Below are positions 1-15,000 of a stretch of DNA of 64,000 bases, piece by piece. A model generated the notes under the pieces. It was not told the origin of the DNA and ran no database searches. It was given only the letters and a program-made list of their open reading frames with translations. Location: positions 23,538,502-23,602,501 of the forward strand of contig NC_089591.1 of assembly GCF_019320115.1 (NCBI RefSeq), written 5' to 3'. This DNA is from Miscanthus floridulus. Taxonomy: Eukaryota; Streptophyta; Magnoliopsida; Poales; Poaceae. The position numbers and the translations under genes are program-made. How positions within the stretch are numbered: position 1 is the stretch's first letter; each line of letters starts with the position of its first letter.

Positions 1-63
1 AAAACTTGATCATGGTACTACATTTTACTTTGATTTTCTGACACCTGTCTTCTCTACCTGCAG

Positions 64-3000
64 CAAGCTTTAGTAGGTGAAGACCTTGCTGAAAGACAAT
101 TATTTTCGTCAAGCAGCGGTCTAACTGATGATAGCATTTGTAGTGATTTTGATATTTATGCAAGGAAGCTTCAGGTACACTGCTGCTCTTTATCCCTACA
201 TTTTTTTTTCTCGAATACGCATATTATTTCATTAAATTAGAAGAAATAAAGTGTACAGGTCTTGACACACACATTATAATAAGCGTCTACTTTAAAATGA
301 AAAGAACAATCTCGCTGGAAAAACATGCTAAGGAAAATAAGTATAGCCTATTCCCAATAATAGAATCCGGAGCTCCTTAGCTCTTGCCATGCACCACAAA
401 GTTTCTTACTTGATCACCCTCACGACATTGTTTTATTCTGAAACAGCATCACTGAAACAGCGTTGTTGTGATGTTTCCAAAGCTCCCAGGCAACAAGGAT
501 AAGTAGTGAATTTAAACCCTTGTCTTTGTTGTTTATCCACTTGCTTGAGAGTGACTCGACAAAACTAGAAAAACTCCCAGCAGCATTAAAAGGAGAAATC
601 CTCTCAAGTCCAGCCTGTTGGAGAACATTCAACCAAATTTGCTGAGACAACACAACATATAAGGATGTGCTGCGTGGTCTCATCAGCTTGATTACAAAGA
701 GGACATCAAGGAGGATGAGGGAGACCTCTTTTCGCCAACCTATTGGCTGTCTAACATCGTTTAAGAACAGCCAACCATATGAAATATCCACAACATAGAG
801 GAGCCCACGATTTCCAAATTCTTTTCTATGGTGCAAACCTGATGTTGCCCACAAAGATGGCCTTATAGGCAGATTTGCATGTGTATACGCCCAAACTAGA
901 CAGCTTCGAAATATGTTGATCCTTCACATCATGTTGCAAGACCATATCCTCGACCAAATCCCAAATCAGTAGATATTCCTCAGTGGCTTGTCTTGTACTG
1001 TCAAAGCTCTTTTTATATGAACCACCCAGCGATGATTATCGTAATACAATTTATTTAATACTTGCACCAGTCTCATGCGTCTTCAAACTCCTGTTTTGTA
1101 CATCAACATGGTCTACAGCAGCATAATGCATATATTATGGGTGTTGGGCCCAGGATGGCCCAGCCTGGGCTGGCGCGAACAGTACCCGTGGTACTGTAGC
1201 GCGGCCTATAGCACCCTCCGTTAAGGAAGGAATAAGGATTAGGAAAGAGATTAGGTTAGATCAATTAGAGGGATTTGATCAGTTAGAGACAGGATTAGAT
1301 TTGGGTCAATTAGTGATAGGATTGGATATGATTTGGTATTATTTGATTGGGCCTTCCTTAGGTGGCCAGGAGTCCTCTCTATATAAAGGGAGGTGATCTA
1401 CCAAGGAAAGGAATGAAGAAAGAACAAACAATCCAATTCCCCTAAATACTCTAGTCTCTCTAGTCTCCCTCCAAGCAGACTTTTCCCAGCTATCTTCCTG
1501 GCAATGGTTCTCCCTATCCCCAAATGAACCTTCATAACATACTAGTGGGAGAATTTTGAAAAGGTGCTTGCTTTCTAAGATATCAGAAAGAGAAAGGGGG
1601 TATCTGGGTATCGAATGTTTCAGATTGGCTGTCTGGTAACACACGCTATTCATATAAGAAAAAAAGAATTTGACCGCAAATCCCCTCTTATGTCTCACAA
1701 ATTGGCATATCATGCCATATACTTGAATTTCTAGAAAGAGAACAGAATAAGTGCTTTGAGTTACCTACCAACTATTGCAGTCCTGGGTCTATGGTAAAAC
1801 GTATCAAGTGCTCGAAGCCATTTAGCCATCGGATGAAAAACAAATTAATGTGATTGTGGAAGTGGGATTCAGCATCTTCTTGTACATTTGCACCTCAGCC
1901 CCTTAGCAATGCATAGAGCGCAATGTCTATCACTCATCCATTACATTCTGTTCTTAGATTCTGATCATATTGGAGCAGAAGATACACTCTGAGTCCCCAT
2001 TTGTTTGAAGAAACTTCAAAATTAGAAGATAAATGGACTTTTGTTATATATAGACTTTGTATGGTGGTAGACTACCACAACTTTATTCAATTTCTCTTTG
2101 TTTTTGGAAATTCATATTTATTTTCTGAATAATAGGGATGAAGTGAATCTGATGTGAACTGTGTGGTTGCACCACTCATCCATGTTTTGTAAGCGAATAT
2201 GAATATTCAAAATAGATTGAGTGGCATATAATTACAAATATCTACTCAATTCTGTACGTTAATGGTGGGATATTAGTGATATTTCAACCTCATACCATCA
2301 CAGCTCATGGTTGTAATTTATTCATTCAACCTAAACAAAGATGTATCACATTAATTCTGAAGTTCTGTTCAACTATCTGGAGTTTCTGGAACTGCATTAA
2401 TCTTTTTTTATTATAAATATATGCACTGCTGTGATAAACTTTTGCTTGATGCAACTGTATGTGGAACATGTGACTTAGTTGAGTAAATTTAAGAGAACTA
2501 CACATGGTCTGAATTAAAAACCACAGCTTCTGGAATACATCATAAACTATTTTGTCTGACGTGCGGGACTGAATGCTAATTGATGTCCAAGCTATCGGTG
2601 TAGGTTTGTGAAATTTAGATCAAGTATGGTTATCCAAAATTTACTCTAATTCGATTTCATATATGAAATACTGATAGCAGTTTTATTTAGTTTCTCACAC
2701 TTGCTATCTTAACTTTTTATCGTTCTTTAGATTCTTAGTTTGTCAGGACATCCTTAATATACCATTTTCCTCTCTACAGGATAAATATGGGCTACAGTGT
2801 CACCATCCACGGCAAATGACTTCCAAAGTTCACAGATATCAGGTTTATTTGTTGATCCTCACACAAATTACCTGTTTGGTTCCTTTATCTGTGGAGTACT
2901 GGAGTGTGTTTTCTTGAAATAATGATGGCATCCTTCATTTGTGTACTTTGAATCAGAAAATAACATTGCTTTTGTATCAATGCAGAAATAATCTTTATTG

Positions 3001-6000
3001 CTTTGCTTTCATTGAGAGCATGTGCATGTACCAAACACCTCTAGGCACCTTAATAAAGTGTATCCTAAGGTGTTGGATGTGATGTCTCCAAATTACTTCA
3101 ACTTTTCGTCTAGGCTAATGTTACAGTTCATCCATTGAGATTTTGTGTTACCACTGTGGGCATCTCTATTGGGCATCCCAGTAACTGATATAACTTGTCT
3201 TTTAATTCTTTTATTAGGATTATCTTGTAAGTTAGTAACCTAGAAAGGTTATTTTAAGTAATTGTTTACAGCATTAGAATTTTTATCCAGACCTATCTGT
3301 GTCACAGATGCTGATCTCCTGGACTTAGCTAATAATATTGTATCTGCTCGCTAGTTTTAGTTATAGTTCTTCGTTAATGTTTGGAGGGTGATTGTGACAC
3401 ATGCTATCAACTTTAAACTTACATTTAAAATATTGACCTTTTGCTTTATGAGCCTTTTTTTTTTCTGAACACGTGATGCTTTATGATGTCGTGGGATGCT
3501 TACGTGTTTCTTTGCCATTTATACACCTTGATTGTTTGTAGGTGCTCGATGCTTTAGTCGACCTTTTCTGCAGATCAAAGGTTTCTGCAGATGTTCGATT
3601 GGTTGGTGGCTGGCTTTTCCGGCAACTGCTGCCCCATGGAGAGGAAGAATTCACTGCTTTTCATCTAAGGCGACTAAAGGTACATTCGTACTGCCTTATC
3701 ATTCCTGTAATACTTATGCTGGGGTTTAGAGATATAATAACAGTCTGCTTCCTTGATTTCTTTCCCAGCAAAATGCAAGGGGAGAACTACGATTCTTTTC
3801 CTGTTTATTATTATCAAATTTCGCTGTGAGAACACTTTTCTTGGAATCAGTTCATATTGGTGCCTCAACAAAATACAGTAGAGTTTTAACTTTCTGTGGT
3901 CTCTATGTTATTGGTGCTGTAGTGACAATTCTTGCTTGTTTGCATTGAAGCAACATTGCCTCATCTCACTTATGTTTTTAAGCAGCTTTCTTTGAATGCC
4001 ATGAGATGTGTCTGGAACCTGTCAGATAAAATTATATTAGAGCTGGGTTTCCACATTGATATTTTCTCTTCGGTTTCTTGCAACCCAGCTTTCTATCTTT
4101 CACTAGATGTTGCTTTTTCTGTTCAAAATTGCATATAAAGAAAACACTGTACTTCCTCCGTTCCAAATTGCAAGTCGTTTTGTCTTTTCTAGGTACATAG
4201 CTTTTATTATGCATCTAGATATATGCTATGTTTGGATATGTAGTAAAAACAATGTATCTAAAAACGCCAAAACGACTTACAATTTGGAAAGGAGTAGATG
4301 TGAAGTAGGCACTATATTTAAATTCCTAACTGGGCTTTAGGGCACTCCCAATGCAGAAACCAGCATGGTTTGTATCTCTATTAATTACCTTGCCAGGTAG
4401 ACATTTTGCTGATGTGGCAAGTAATTTATTGAGGAGAGATTAAAAATCGAAGAAACAGTTTCTAAACAAAAACTGTGCCTTCACGCAAATCGATGGTAGA
4501 AGAAACTACAGGCATTGCATTGGGGAGGGCTGCTAGTTTCTTCCTGTTCTTGGACATGGAGAGCGGATTGGATGGAGGTAAGAAAGGGCCCCATACAAAA
4601 AATTCTGCATTGTGAGTTGTGGTTTCCATGGGTAGTTTCTTAGGCTATGGAAAATATCCAGCTGTATTGAGAGTGCCCTTACCCAAACGTATAGAAGTCT
4701 TGCAGAGAAGTGAAATGCCTTTCTTAAATGTTTATCCTATTGAATCAGCCTTACCAGAGATGTAGACATATTAGTGTTCTTTGCCTCCTGCTGATTATTA
4801 AGTGCTATCTGTAGGATTCACACAAGGATTGTAGCTCAAAGCTTTCTGAGGAATCTGTAGGATGCTGGTGTGACATGCTTCTTCCTATTGTTAAAGAGGC
4901 TTGGAGGAACTGCAAGAAAGGTAAATTTCAATCTTGATATGAATGTTATCTGTTTTTATATGTGTTCTGTACGTAACATTCCCACCTAATATTTGTGTTT
5001 TTCTTTGGAGTTAGCAATTGAGGCATCTTCGCCACCAAAAGGATCCAAATCTATTATTGTACCCATGAATTTGTGTTCATTTGGAGGTCAGTATTAGAGC
5101 ATAAACATGCTTCTGTATATTGATTGATTGATAACAGCAGAGGTTACAAGGATTTATAGAAGCTAAGGTAGTAATTAAGAAAGGGGGAGAATCCCAGACA
5201 ACACGCCAGGGAAGAATCCCAGGCAACAGCATGCTGGCAATAAACACAGTATTAAACATGCTAACAGTTAGGACTAATTGATATATTATCCTCGGCCCAA
5301 ATTATGTCTTACGAATACACAGTGATAAGTTTCCATAAACTTGTGATGTACTGAGTCATATGCACTGTATTTCAGGTGATTCTTCTGTTGCCATCGCAGA
5401 GGGAGTCTATGAGATGGTTAAGGTATGGATGGATCTTTATTAGTTGATATCCCACATTTTGCTTTTTCCCCTAAAATGTATACAATTCCAAATCACAAGC
5501 TTGTTCTGTCCTCCCATTGGATAAGGAGCTCGTAATAATAATCATGAATGGAATGAATGTTATCTTTACCTTTCCAAGCGGTGCTTAATGCTTATATGGT
5601 CAAACTACACCTTACTGAGATTATTAATTGTTAGCACATCTCACAAGAAAGTGCTTACCGGCAATGTTTTCAAGGTGGTAAGGCGAGGCGAGGCGACTGA
5701 CTACCACCTTACGCTTAAGCGACTAAAGCGTGAGGCGAGGCGACGCCTTAAGAAATTAATTAAAAAATGAAAACAGCAGCTTAGAGCAGTAGATGAAGAA
5801 AAAAGGAAAGGAAAAAAAGAAAAAGAAAGGAGCCGAGTAAGAAGTGGGCTCGCCCAGCCCACTAGGCAGACCATGTGCTCCTTCCCCTCCTGGCAGTGTG
5901 GCTTCATCGAAGTCCCTATCCCGAGTTCCCGAACCCATCAGCGCCGCCGCTCCCCACTGCTATTCCGCCTCCACACGACGGCACGACCGCACGAGTGGCT

Positions 6001-9000
6001 GCTCTGCTTCCCTCCGCCCCTCTCCGGATGCCCTGCTCTGCTTCCCTCTCCTCCTGATGCGCTGCTCTGCTCTTCCCTCCGCCCCTCTGCTTCCCCTTCC
6101 TCTCTCTCCTCTGCTTCCCCTTCCTCTCTGGTCAGTGCTCTCAGATCGACAGCCGCCGCCGTCTCCCCTTCAAGATCTCCCTCGTGCTCCTCTCTTTGCA
6201 CTGTATTTCTCCGCGCATCTCTCTCTGCGCGCGTGCCAATTTCTCCTGCGTGCCAGCTCTCTCTGCGCACTCTTGTTTGCCGCCCAGAATTAGACCTGTG
6301 TATGGCGCCCGCCACGCACGATTTGGCGCGAATCGGACGCCAAAGCGACGATTTCTGGACGTCACGGTCATAAGGCGGACGCCATACGAATCTAAGGCGA
6401 GTCGTCTGTTGTGGCGTCCTGCATGGAGCGCCTTGGCGATTAAGCGACGACAAAGCGACGCCTTGAAAACATTGCTTACCGGCGTTAGCCTTCATATGCA
6501 GATGCATTATCCAATGTCAAAGAAGAAACAAGTTATGTTCATATTCATGCATTGTTTCTAAAGATGCTTTACTCAGATTTGCTTCTGAATTTTGCCTTCT
6601 AAATGTGCATGAAGTTTGTAGTCATTTTTGTATTTTGTGACCATTGAGCAAGTGACACAATATCCCTTATTTGATTACAAAATATGCAATTCAATTGAAT
6701 GGTTAAGATGTACAACCAAATTTCTTAATAGAAAATGCCATAACTTTTCCCTGGTGGTTGTGCTGGACTCTAGGAAATTGGGGCACAAAATACGATAAAT
6801 CAATTGGATGTGCTTACACTCAGGAAAACTGAAGGAAAAAGTACACTTTACTCCTGTGAAGTGAATAGGATTTTATAGGGATAGTGAATGAATGAGATTT
6901 TAATTTAAGAGCTGGAATGAACAAAGGAGCATGACTGCAGGAATTTATCCACACATGTTTTGAATACCTATTTCTTTTGGAATGTCATTACTGATTCCTC
7001 AACTATCAAATGGTCATAACGACTTTAATTTTTTATTTCTATTAAGCAAATCTTGTGATTGGAACACAATACCAAACGCTAAATATTTTCATACATGCAG
7101 CATTGCATTCTTGCTAGTTGTAGAATTACGAAAGACGATGAAGACTGCCAAGAGGAAAGCCCACCCAAATACTTAGGATACCCTCCATGCATCTCCAAGG
7201 ACATAGAAACATTTTCCTGGTGCAAGCAACCAATGGGGGAAGAAGAGATCTATACTAGCAGAATGGAGGAATACTCACACAGCTACATTAAACCGCTGAT
7301 GTCGTCGACTCATGATGCAAAGAGAGGTTGTAGAAGGCAGACTTTCAGCAGCTACAAGCTGCAACTGCTTACTGTGCTGAACAATTGCTATAAACTGCAA
7401 CAGCTTAACACGCTGAACACTTGAGTTGAACATTTGGGAAGCTTACAGAAGAGGATCGGGTTGCTTGGCCAGTTGCCATATACTAGGGGTTGCTTCAGGA
7501 CTATGGATTCAACTGTGCTTCAGTGTTTTCTTCTTTGTATAATTCGATCAACCCTATATTACCTCAATGCAAGTGCATAACTATGCATGTCTGATATATT
7601 TTACATCTTGATTGAAATTGGAAAATTTAGGTTCATACCATTGCTTCAATTGGCGTTTACCTCTGCCTTTTGAATTATTATAGGCTCATGCCTCTAGCCC
7701 CAAAACCTTTTCAGGGTCATGCCACGTAAGAGCAAATGCTATCTGGTGATTCATTTGATCATTCCAAATGACCCTCCCTTTTCTTTCCGCCCCATTGTTT
7801 TTCTTCTTCCTCTGGCAGGAGCGCACAACACAATACTGCCCAAAATCTAGCTCCATGCAGCCAGACTTGGTTCCATGTGGCTATCACATAGCAGTGCCCA
7901 GAGCGCTGCTGTGCTCCCTCTTTGTCCTCTATCTAGAAAAAACTCAGACCTCTGGGGGGTAAGGCAGCCCTCGGGCGTTGCATAAGAAGACCTTGTCACG
8001 CAGGTCGAGAGAACCCCCGAACCCCTTAGCCACCCATGTTGGAAGACCTTGTCATGCAGGTCAAGATTATGTATACCTGAACCACCAAATTCCAAAGGCA
8101 TCTGAACCCTTTGCCAGGACATAAGACAATTGCCCTCCATTGGCTTGTTCTTGACCTTTCCAAAGAAAACCTTGACGTTTCTTGTCAATTTCTTTAATTA
8201 CGCACTTCGGGAGGTCAGGGGCAGTCATAAGATAAACGGGAGTAGCAGTCAGCAACGTTGGGACCATTATCAGACGCCCAGCTTGGTTCATCAAGGATGC
8301 CTTCCATCCTGGGAGGTGATGTGTGTAAGACATAATCTGCTGCTGCTCTCCCTCTCTTTTCCTGCGCAGCAGGAGTTGGCAAAGGTCAGCTCTTGCTGTC
8401 CTGTTTCTTGTTCAAGTATGGCAATAGGCCATCACTTGTACCTGGGTGTACCTTAGGTAGATATGGCTTAGCTCAGCCATCTTTAGTTGTTGGGGCTGAT
8501 ATCAGCCATGTCCTAGAGGACATTGTAGTAGGTGTACTAGTGCACCTTGTATGGTACTAAGTAGTTGTATATACTCTACATTCAAGCAATGGAAAATTCA
8601 TTTCAGCTGAGCCACATTTCAGAGCAGTAGTGCTGTTGTTCGTGCTGTGTGTGTGTGCTGTGCTCCTCCCCTTCTTCCACCTCGAGCCGACTGAGTTTGA
8701 GTGTGTTGGTGAGATAGCTGCTCACCTGTGTGGCAAGATCGAGGGCCCACAAGTGGTAGCGGAGCCGAGGCTGTCATTGCGGTTGATCACCGGAAATGAC
8801 CGGTGAGGATGGCTGATTGGTGTAGGGTGGTGGAATAGAGGTTCCATTGCGCTAGGAGGTCATCGTGCAGAGGATCGTGTGGGAGGTTAGCGATGGCTGG
8901 TCCTCACCCGCACAAACTACGGCGGGTGGGCGGTGCATGTGAAGGTCAAGCTCAGGGTATGGAAGCTCTGGAAGGCCATCGATGAGGGCACCGAGGATGA

Positions 9001-12000
9001 AGAGGACTGCTCGGCGATGGATGTGATCCTCTCCGCCGTGCCTCATGAGTACGTGGAATCGCTGCTTGGGACGCCCTCAAGGCCATGCGCATCGGGTCTG
9101 ATCGCGCGAAGATGGCGAAGGCACATTAGCTTCGGCGGGAGTATGACGTGTTGGTGTTCCGCGACGGCGAGGCAGTGGAGGATTTCTCACTCCGTCTGCA
9201 GTCGTTCATCAGCCAATTGGCGGCGCATGGCGTCACCATCACCGACGAGGAGGCGGTCGCCAAGTACCTGCGCGTCGTGCCGCCCAAGTACATGCAGATC
9301 TCACTCCACCCTCACAATTGAAGATGTGACTAGGCGGTTGAGGGCGGTGGATGATCGTGTGGAGGAGGCCACGACAGCGGCTGGCGACAATTTGTTGATG
9401 ACCGGGGAGTGGACGGCCCGAATGCAGGAGAAGCGGTCCGGGGAAGGCTCCTCAAGCCGCGGCGGCGACGACAAGCGCCGCGGCAAGGCCCCGCAGAAGG
9501 ACGGTGAGCCTCTCGACAGGGACACCTGTCGTCTTTGTGGGAAGACAGGCCATTGCAAGAATCTGAAGGAGAAGGCGGAGGCTCACCTCACGCAGGTGGA
9601 CGACGATGAGCCTACTCTCCTGATGGCGACGTTCTACGCATTGCATGACGTCGAGCCAGAGCCAGAGCAAGAGGCGAAGGAGGAGGTGGTGGCTGTGGAG
9701 CAGGGGAAGGCATCATAGGTCATCTACCTCGACGAGTCGCGCGCCCAAGTCCACCTCGGACGAGTGGGCAGTGGCATGGAGCAGAGGTGGTACCTGGACT
9801 CGGGCTGCTAGCAACCACATGACCGGCTCTAGGGAGGCCTTCTCCGAGCTCAACGGCGGTGTGATGGGCTCAGTCAAGTTCGGTGATGGCTCGATGGTGG
9901 TGATTCGAGGCGGTGGCAAAGTGATCTTCCGATGCCTAGAACGGGGAGCATCGCGCGCTGACGGATGTCTATTGCATCCCTTAGCTACACTTGAGCATCG
10001 TCAGCATCGGCCAACTGGATGAGCGTGGCTGAAGTGCTCGTCAAGAGCAGCGTGCTTGAGGATTAGGGACCGGGCGCAACGACTTCTCGCTAAGGTACAA
10101 CGCTCCCGTAACCGTTTGTACTTGCTCGATTTGAAGTGGAGCAGCCGGTGTGCCTGGCGGCGCGACACGCGCGGTTCGGGCACTTGAGCTTGGACGCGAT
10201 CAGGCGGTTGGAGAAGATGGTGCGAGGGCTGCCCCACATCGAGCACGTCGGCGAGCTTTGTGACAGTTGCTTGGCGGGAAAGTAGAGGAGGACGTTGTTT
10301 CCGAAGACGGCCAAGTTTCGCTCGGGGAACGTGCTCGAGCTCGTCCACGGCGACCTTTGCGGGCCTATCGTGTCGGCCGCACACGGCGGGCGGCGCTACT
10401 TGCTGCTCGTGGATGATTGCAGCCGCTATATGTAGCTGCAGCTCCTAACGAGCAAGGATGTGGCGGCGGCGGCGATCAGGCGTTTCCAGGCGCGGGCTGA
10501 GGTAGAGTCTGGGAAGAAGCTGCGAGGATGGATCGCGGTGGCGAGTTCACATCGGTGGAAATCACCGCCTATTGCCACGCCATACTCGTCGCAACAAAAT
10601 GGCGTGGTGGAGTGGCGGAACCAGACGATGGTGGGCGTGGCTCGAAGCATGATGAAGGCATAGGGCATGCCGATAGAATTCTAGGGAGAGGCGGTGAGCA
10701 TGGCGGTGTTCATCCTTAATTGTTCGCCTTCGAGGAGCTTGAAGGGCATGACGCCGTTCGAGGGCGAAAGCTGGGCGTCTCCTTCCTCAGGACATTCAGG
10801 TGCATCGGCCACGTCAAGAAGAACAAGCCAAACCTCACCAAGCTAGAAGATAGGAGCACACCGATTGTGCTCCTGGGTTACGAGGAGGGCAGCAAGGCCT
10901 ACCAGATGTTTGATCCGCGTGGAGGCAAGGTGGTGGACTTGTAGGATATGGTGTTCGATGAAATGGCGGCCTGGGATTGGAAGGATTCGGGCGCGGGGGA
11001 AGCCAGCGGCGTCGGCGAGACGTTCGTCAACACATGGTCATCCGCGGAGGAGATGTAGACCAGCAGCTGTGGCGGCACCCGATGAGCCGCCAAGTCTGGC
11101 CATGGCGGGCGCGGGTGAGCAGACTCCACCAGCATTCGCGCACACACTACCACTGTCCCCTGATGCAACATGGCAGGGGACACCGCTAGCGACACCGGTC
11201 GAGTTTGCCTCTCCTCCGAGCAACAATGACGAGTATGTGGATGCCTTCCATGACGGCGAGGAGTTGATCTTCCGCACCATGGACAACCTCATCGGCGACT
11301 TGGCTGCACTAGGTTTGGCGAGTTGGCTACTCGGTGATCAGGAGCTACTCCTTGTCAGTGCAGCCCACGTTCGCGTAGGCCAAGCGAGATGCCAATTGGA
11401 GGGCGGCGATGTTGGAAGACATGAAGGCGATCGAAGAAAATAAGACTTGGGAGCTCATCGATCTGCCTCCAGGCTGCTGTCTGATCGGGCTGAAATGGGT
11501 CTACAAAGTGAAGCGGGACGAGCGCGGCGCCATCGTCAAAGCACAAAGCGCGTCTTGTCGCCCGCGGCTTCATCTAGCGCGAGGACATTGATTTCGAGAA
11601 AGTCTTTGCGCCGGTGGCACGCATGGAGTAGGTCTGCCTGCCGTTGGCTTTGGCAATGACGAAGGATTGGCGCGTTCACCACCGGAACTCAAATCGGTCT
11701 TCCTCAACGGCGAGCTGGCTGAGACTGATAGTCTTCGTCAACCAAGCTCTGGTCTTCGCCGTCGACGGAGCAGAGCACAAGGTGCTGTGGCTTCACAAGG
11801 CCCTGTACGGGCTGAGGCAGGCACCACGGGCATGGAATGCCAAGCTCGACGCCACGCTGGGTGCGCTTGGGTTCGCACGCTGTCCACCGGAGCATGGCTC
11901 TACACGTGGTGACGGGGAAGGAGGAGCTCGTCGTCGGCGTGTACGTGGACGACTTGATCGTCACCAGAGCGCACGCGGAGGACATCAACGGCTTCAAGCG

Positions 12001-15000
12001 CGAGACGGCGGCTTGGTTCCACATGAGCGATCTCGGCCAACTCTCCTACTACCTCGGCATTGAGTTGAAGCAGAGAGCGACTCCAATCTCCCTGGGCCAG
12101 CGCGCCTACGCAGAGAAGTTGCTGGAACGCGGTGGCATGGCTAATTGCAAGCTGTATGCGACTCCGACGGAGGAGCGGCTGAAGCTGTCAAAAGACATCA
12201 CCGCGGCCAAGGTGGACGCGATGCGCTATTGGAGTATCGTCAGCGGGCTGTGGTACCTGACTCATACCCGACCGAACATCGCGTTTGCGGTCGGGGGGGG
12301 GGGGGATCATTGGGCTATAGTGAAGCGGCTGCTACGCTATGTCAAGGGGTCGGTGGACTAGGGGGTCATCTTCCCCAAGGCCGGTGGCGGAGGTGGGCTG
12401 CGGCTCACTGTTTTCAGCGATGTAGACAGTGGGCGACATTGATGGGCGGAAGAGCACCTCTGGCTTGCTCGTTTTCCTTGGATCAACCCCAATATCGTGG
12501 TAATCGATGAAGCATAAGGTGGTGGTGCTGTCTACGTGCGAGGCGGAGTACGTGGCGGCAGCTACAGTGGTGTGCCAGGCGGTCTGGCTGCGCCGGCTGC
12601 TGGGCGAGCTAGCTGGCGAGGAAGCTCGTCCGCCAGCTCTGATGGTGGACAACCAGCCTGCCCTTGCCCTCGCCAAGAACCATGTCCTCCACGACCAGAG
12701 CAAGCACATTGACGTCAAGTTTCATTTCTTTCAGGATTGCGTCGATGGAGGACAGCTTGTCGTCAAGTTCGTCGAGACCGGCGGACAGCTCACTGACATC
12801 CTCACCAAGTCACTCGGGCGACTTCAGTTCTTGGAGCTGAAGAAGATGATTGGCATGGTTGAGGTCAAGGCATCGGGTTAGCAGTAGGATTAGGGGAAGA
12901 ATTGTAAGACATAATCGACCTTTCAAAAAATTGTAAGACAATCTGCTGCTGCCCTCCCTCTCTTTTCCTGCACAGCAGGAGTTGGCAAAGGTCAGCTTTT
13001 GCTGTCCTGTTTCCTGTTTAAGCATGGCAATAGGCCATCACTTGTACCAGGCTGTAGCTTAGGTAGATGTGGCTTAGCTCAGCCATCTTTAGTTGTTGGG
13101 GCTGATATCAGCCATGTCCTAGAAGACATTGTAGTAGGTGTACTGGTGTACCTTGTATGGTACTAAGTAGTTGTATATACTCTACATCCAAGCAATGGAA
13201 AATTCTGTTCAGCTGAGCCACATTTCAGAGCAGCAGAGCTGCTGTTCGTGCTCTGTGTGTGTGCTGTGCTCATCCCCTTCTTCCACCTCTAGCCGAGTGA
13301 GTTTGTGAGTGTGTTGGTAAGCTAGCTGCTCACCTGAGCAGGGAGATCGAGTACCAACAATGTGCAACCTTTTCAATTAGAGGTAAAAACTTTGTATTAG
13401 TAGGCTTCCGCGAGGAGAGAGGAAGTCCAAGATAAGTGCATGGGAATTCCTTGACCGGGCAAGACATAATTTCCGAATGTCAGTAGTTAGCCTAGTGTTC
13501 TTGTTTTTCTAAGTTACCTACTATAGATATTTACTATTCACTGTAATGTGTTTCCTTGGCAACCAAGTTGATCATGGTGCCTTGGCAACCAAGTAGGAAT
13601 CATAGCATTTGCTTTATGCAGTTAGAATATGCTAAGGAGTAGGTACACCACTTGCCTATATATGCAGTGGTTAGCATCTTTGTAGCACTAAGTCATTTTT
13701 GCAATACAATCCAAGCGGCCTGTTGGCCAAGCTGCCCACTGGCAGCCAACAATTGGTATCTAGAGCCGGTTGAGAGACAGGGAAGAGCATGGCCACCTCC
13801 GCAGAGAGAGCAGCAGCAGCAGCCGCCGCCGCCGAGCAGCGGGCGCAGCGTCTGGCCGCGGCAGAGGCCGCAGCCGCGCAGGCGCAGCAGGCTGCGGAGG
13901 CCGCCGCAGCAGCAGCTCGGAATGCAGCCGCCACGGCCGCGGCTCTGCGTCGAGAGTTGGTGGAGGAGGATCCGCCGCGTGATCGCCGCCCGTTTCCGCG
14001 GAGGAGTCCGGAGCGCGAGCGCAGGCAGACGCGGTCGCCCGATCGGGATCAGGATCGCCGCCACGGACGGGCTAGGGGCCGCTCGCCGGTGATCCAGACC
14101 GTGTACAAGGACTCTGGCGCAAGTTCCACCTGGCCGATGCTCAACAAGACAAATTACCATGAGTGGGCCTCGATCATGAAGCTGAAGCTCCAGGCGCGGC
14201 AACTCTGGGATGCGATCGAGTACCAGGACCTGCCATACCATGAGGACAGGCGCACGGTGGAGGCGATCATCGCCGCCGTGCCACAGGAGATGCAGATGCC
14301 GCTGTCCGAGAAGGGATCGACCAAGGAGGCCTGGGACTCCATCGCCGCCGCGCGGATCGGAGTCGATCGAGTGCGCCGCGCCACGCTCCAGCGACTCCGC
14401 AGCGACTGGGAGAAGCTCGCCTTCCGTCCAGGTGAGCAGATCGAGGACTTCACCCTTCGCTTGATGGCCCTGAAGCAGCAGCTTCTTCTCCACGGCGACG
14501 ACGACATCGATGAAGAGCGCGCGGTGGAGAGACTCCTACGCGCCGTGCCGCCAAAGTACGCTCAGCTCCGGATCGCCATCGAGACGCTTCTGGACTTCCA
14601 GGACCTCACCATCGAGGAGGTGTCTGGACGCTTGAAGACGGTGGACGACATGGAGGCGTTGGACGCGGAACCAGGCCGCCATCGGTGGACTGCTGCTGAC
14701 AAGGGAGCAGTGGCGTGCCAAGGAGAAGGAGGAGGCTGCCGCTTCCGCGTCGGGCAAGGAACCACGACGTCGTCCACGCGGTGGCAAGAAGCAGCGCGGG
14801 AAGGGAAATCGCGGTGGAGGAGACAGAGGCGGTGGCGACGATCGCGGGGTAAACGACGACACCTGCCTCAACTGTGGTGATCGCGGCCACTGGGCGCGCG
14901 ACTGCCGCCAGCCGCGCCGTGGTGGTGGTGACCGCGGCGGCGGCGGTGGCAACCAACGCGGAGGAGGCAACCGTGTTGGAGGTGATCGAGGTGGACGGCG

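Larger units (their letters stand above)
8324..13359 (+). mobile_element. Ty1/copia retrotransposon A, full length, old
   Basis: Flanked by the 5-bp target duplication ATGTG (8319-8323 and 13360-13364). LTRs are 428 and 456 bp, begin TG and end CA, and differ by roughly 8 percent by eye. The primer site and purine tract are degenerate and the polyprotein has many stops. It inserted into the LINE fragment, sense to the host gene, within the 15.85-kb intron. Confidence 0.93.

Noticed and set aside
4961..5300. Possible transposon remnant in the short intron between exons 5 and 6
   Set aside because: TTGATTGATTGATAACAGCAG and neighbours look repeat-like but I could not find termini or a family.
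5844..6507. Ser/Pro/Leu-rich frames of up to 189 codons
   Set aside because: Low-complexity frames on both strands inside the Mutator-like element; noted as possible captured DNA but not called as genes.
14660..14690. Programmed +1 frameshift between gag and pol in copia B
   Set aside because: The shift lies before the gag zinc knuckle, plant copia elements usually use one frame, and two further shifts and a stop follow; mutation or error is simpler.
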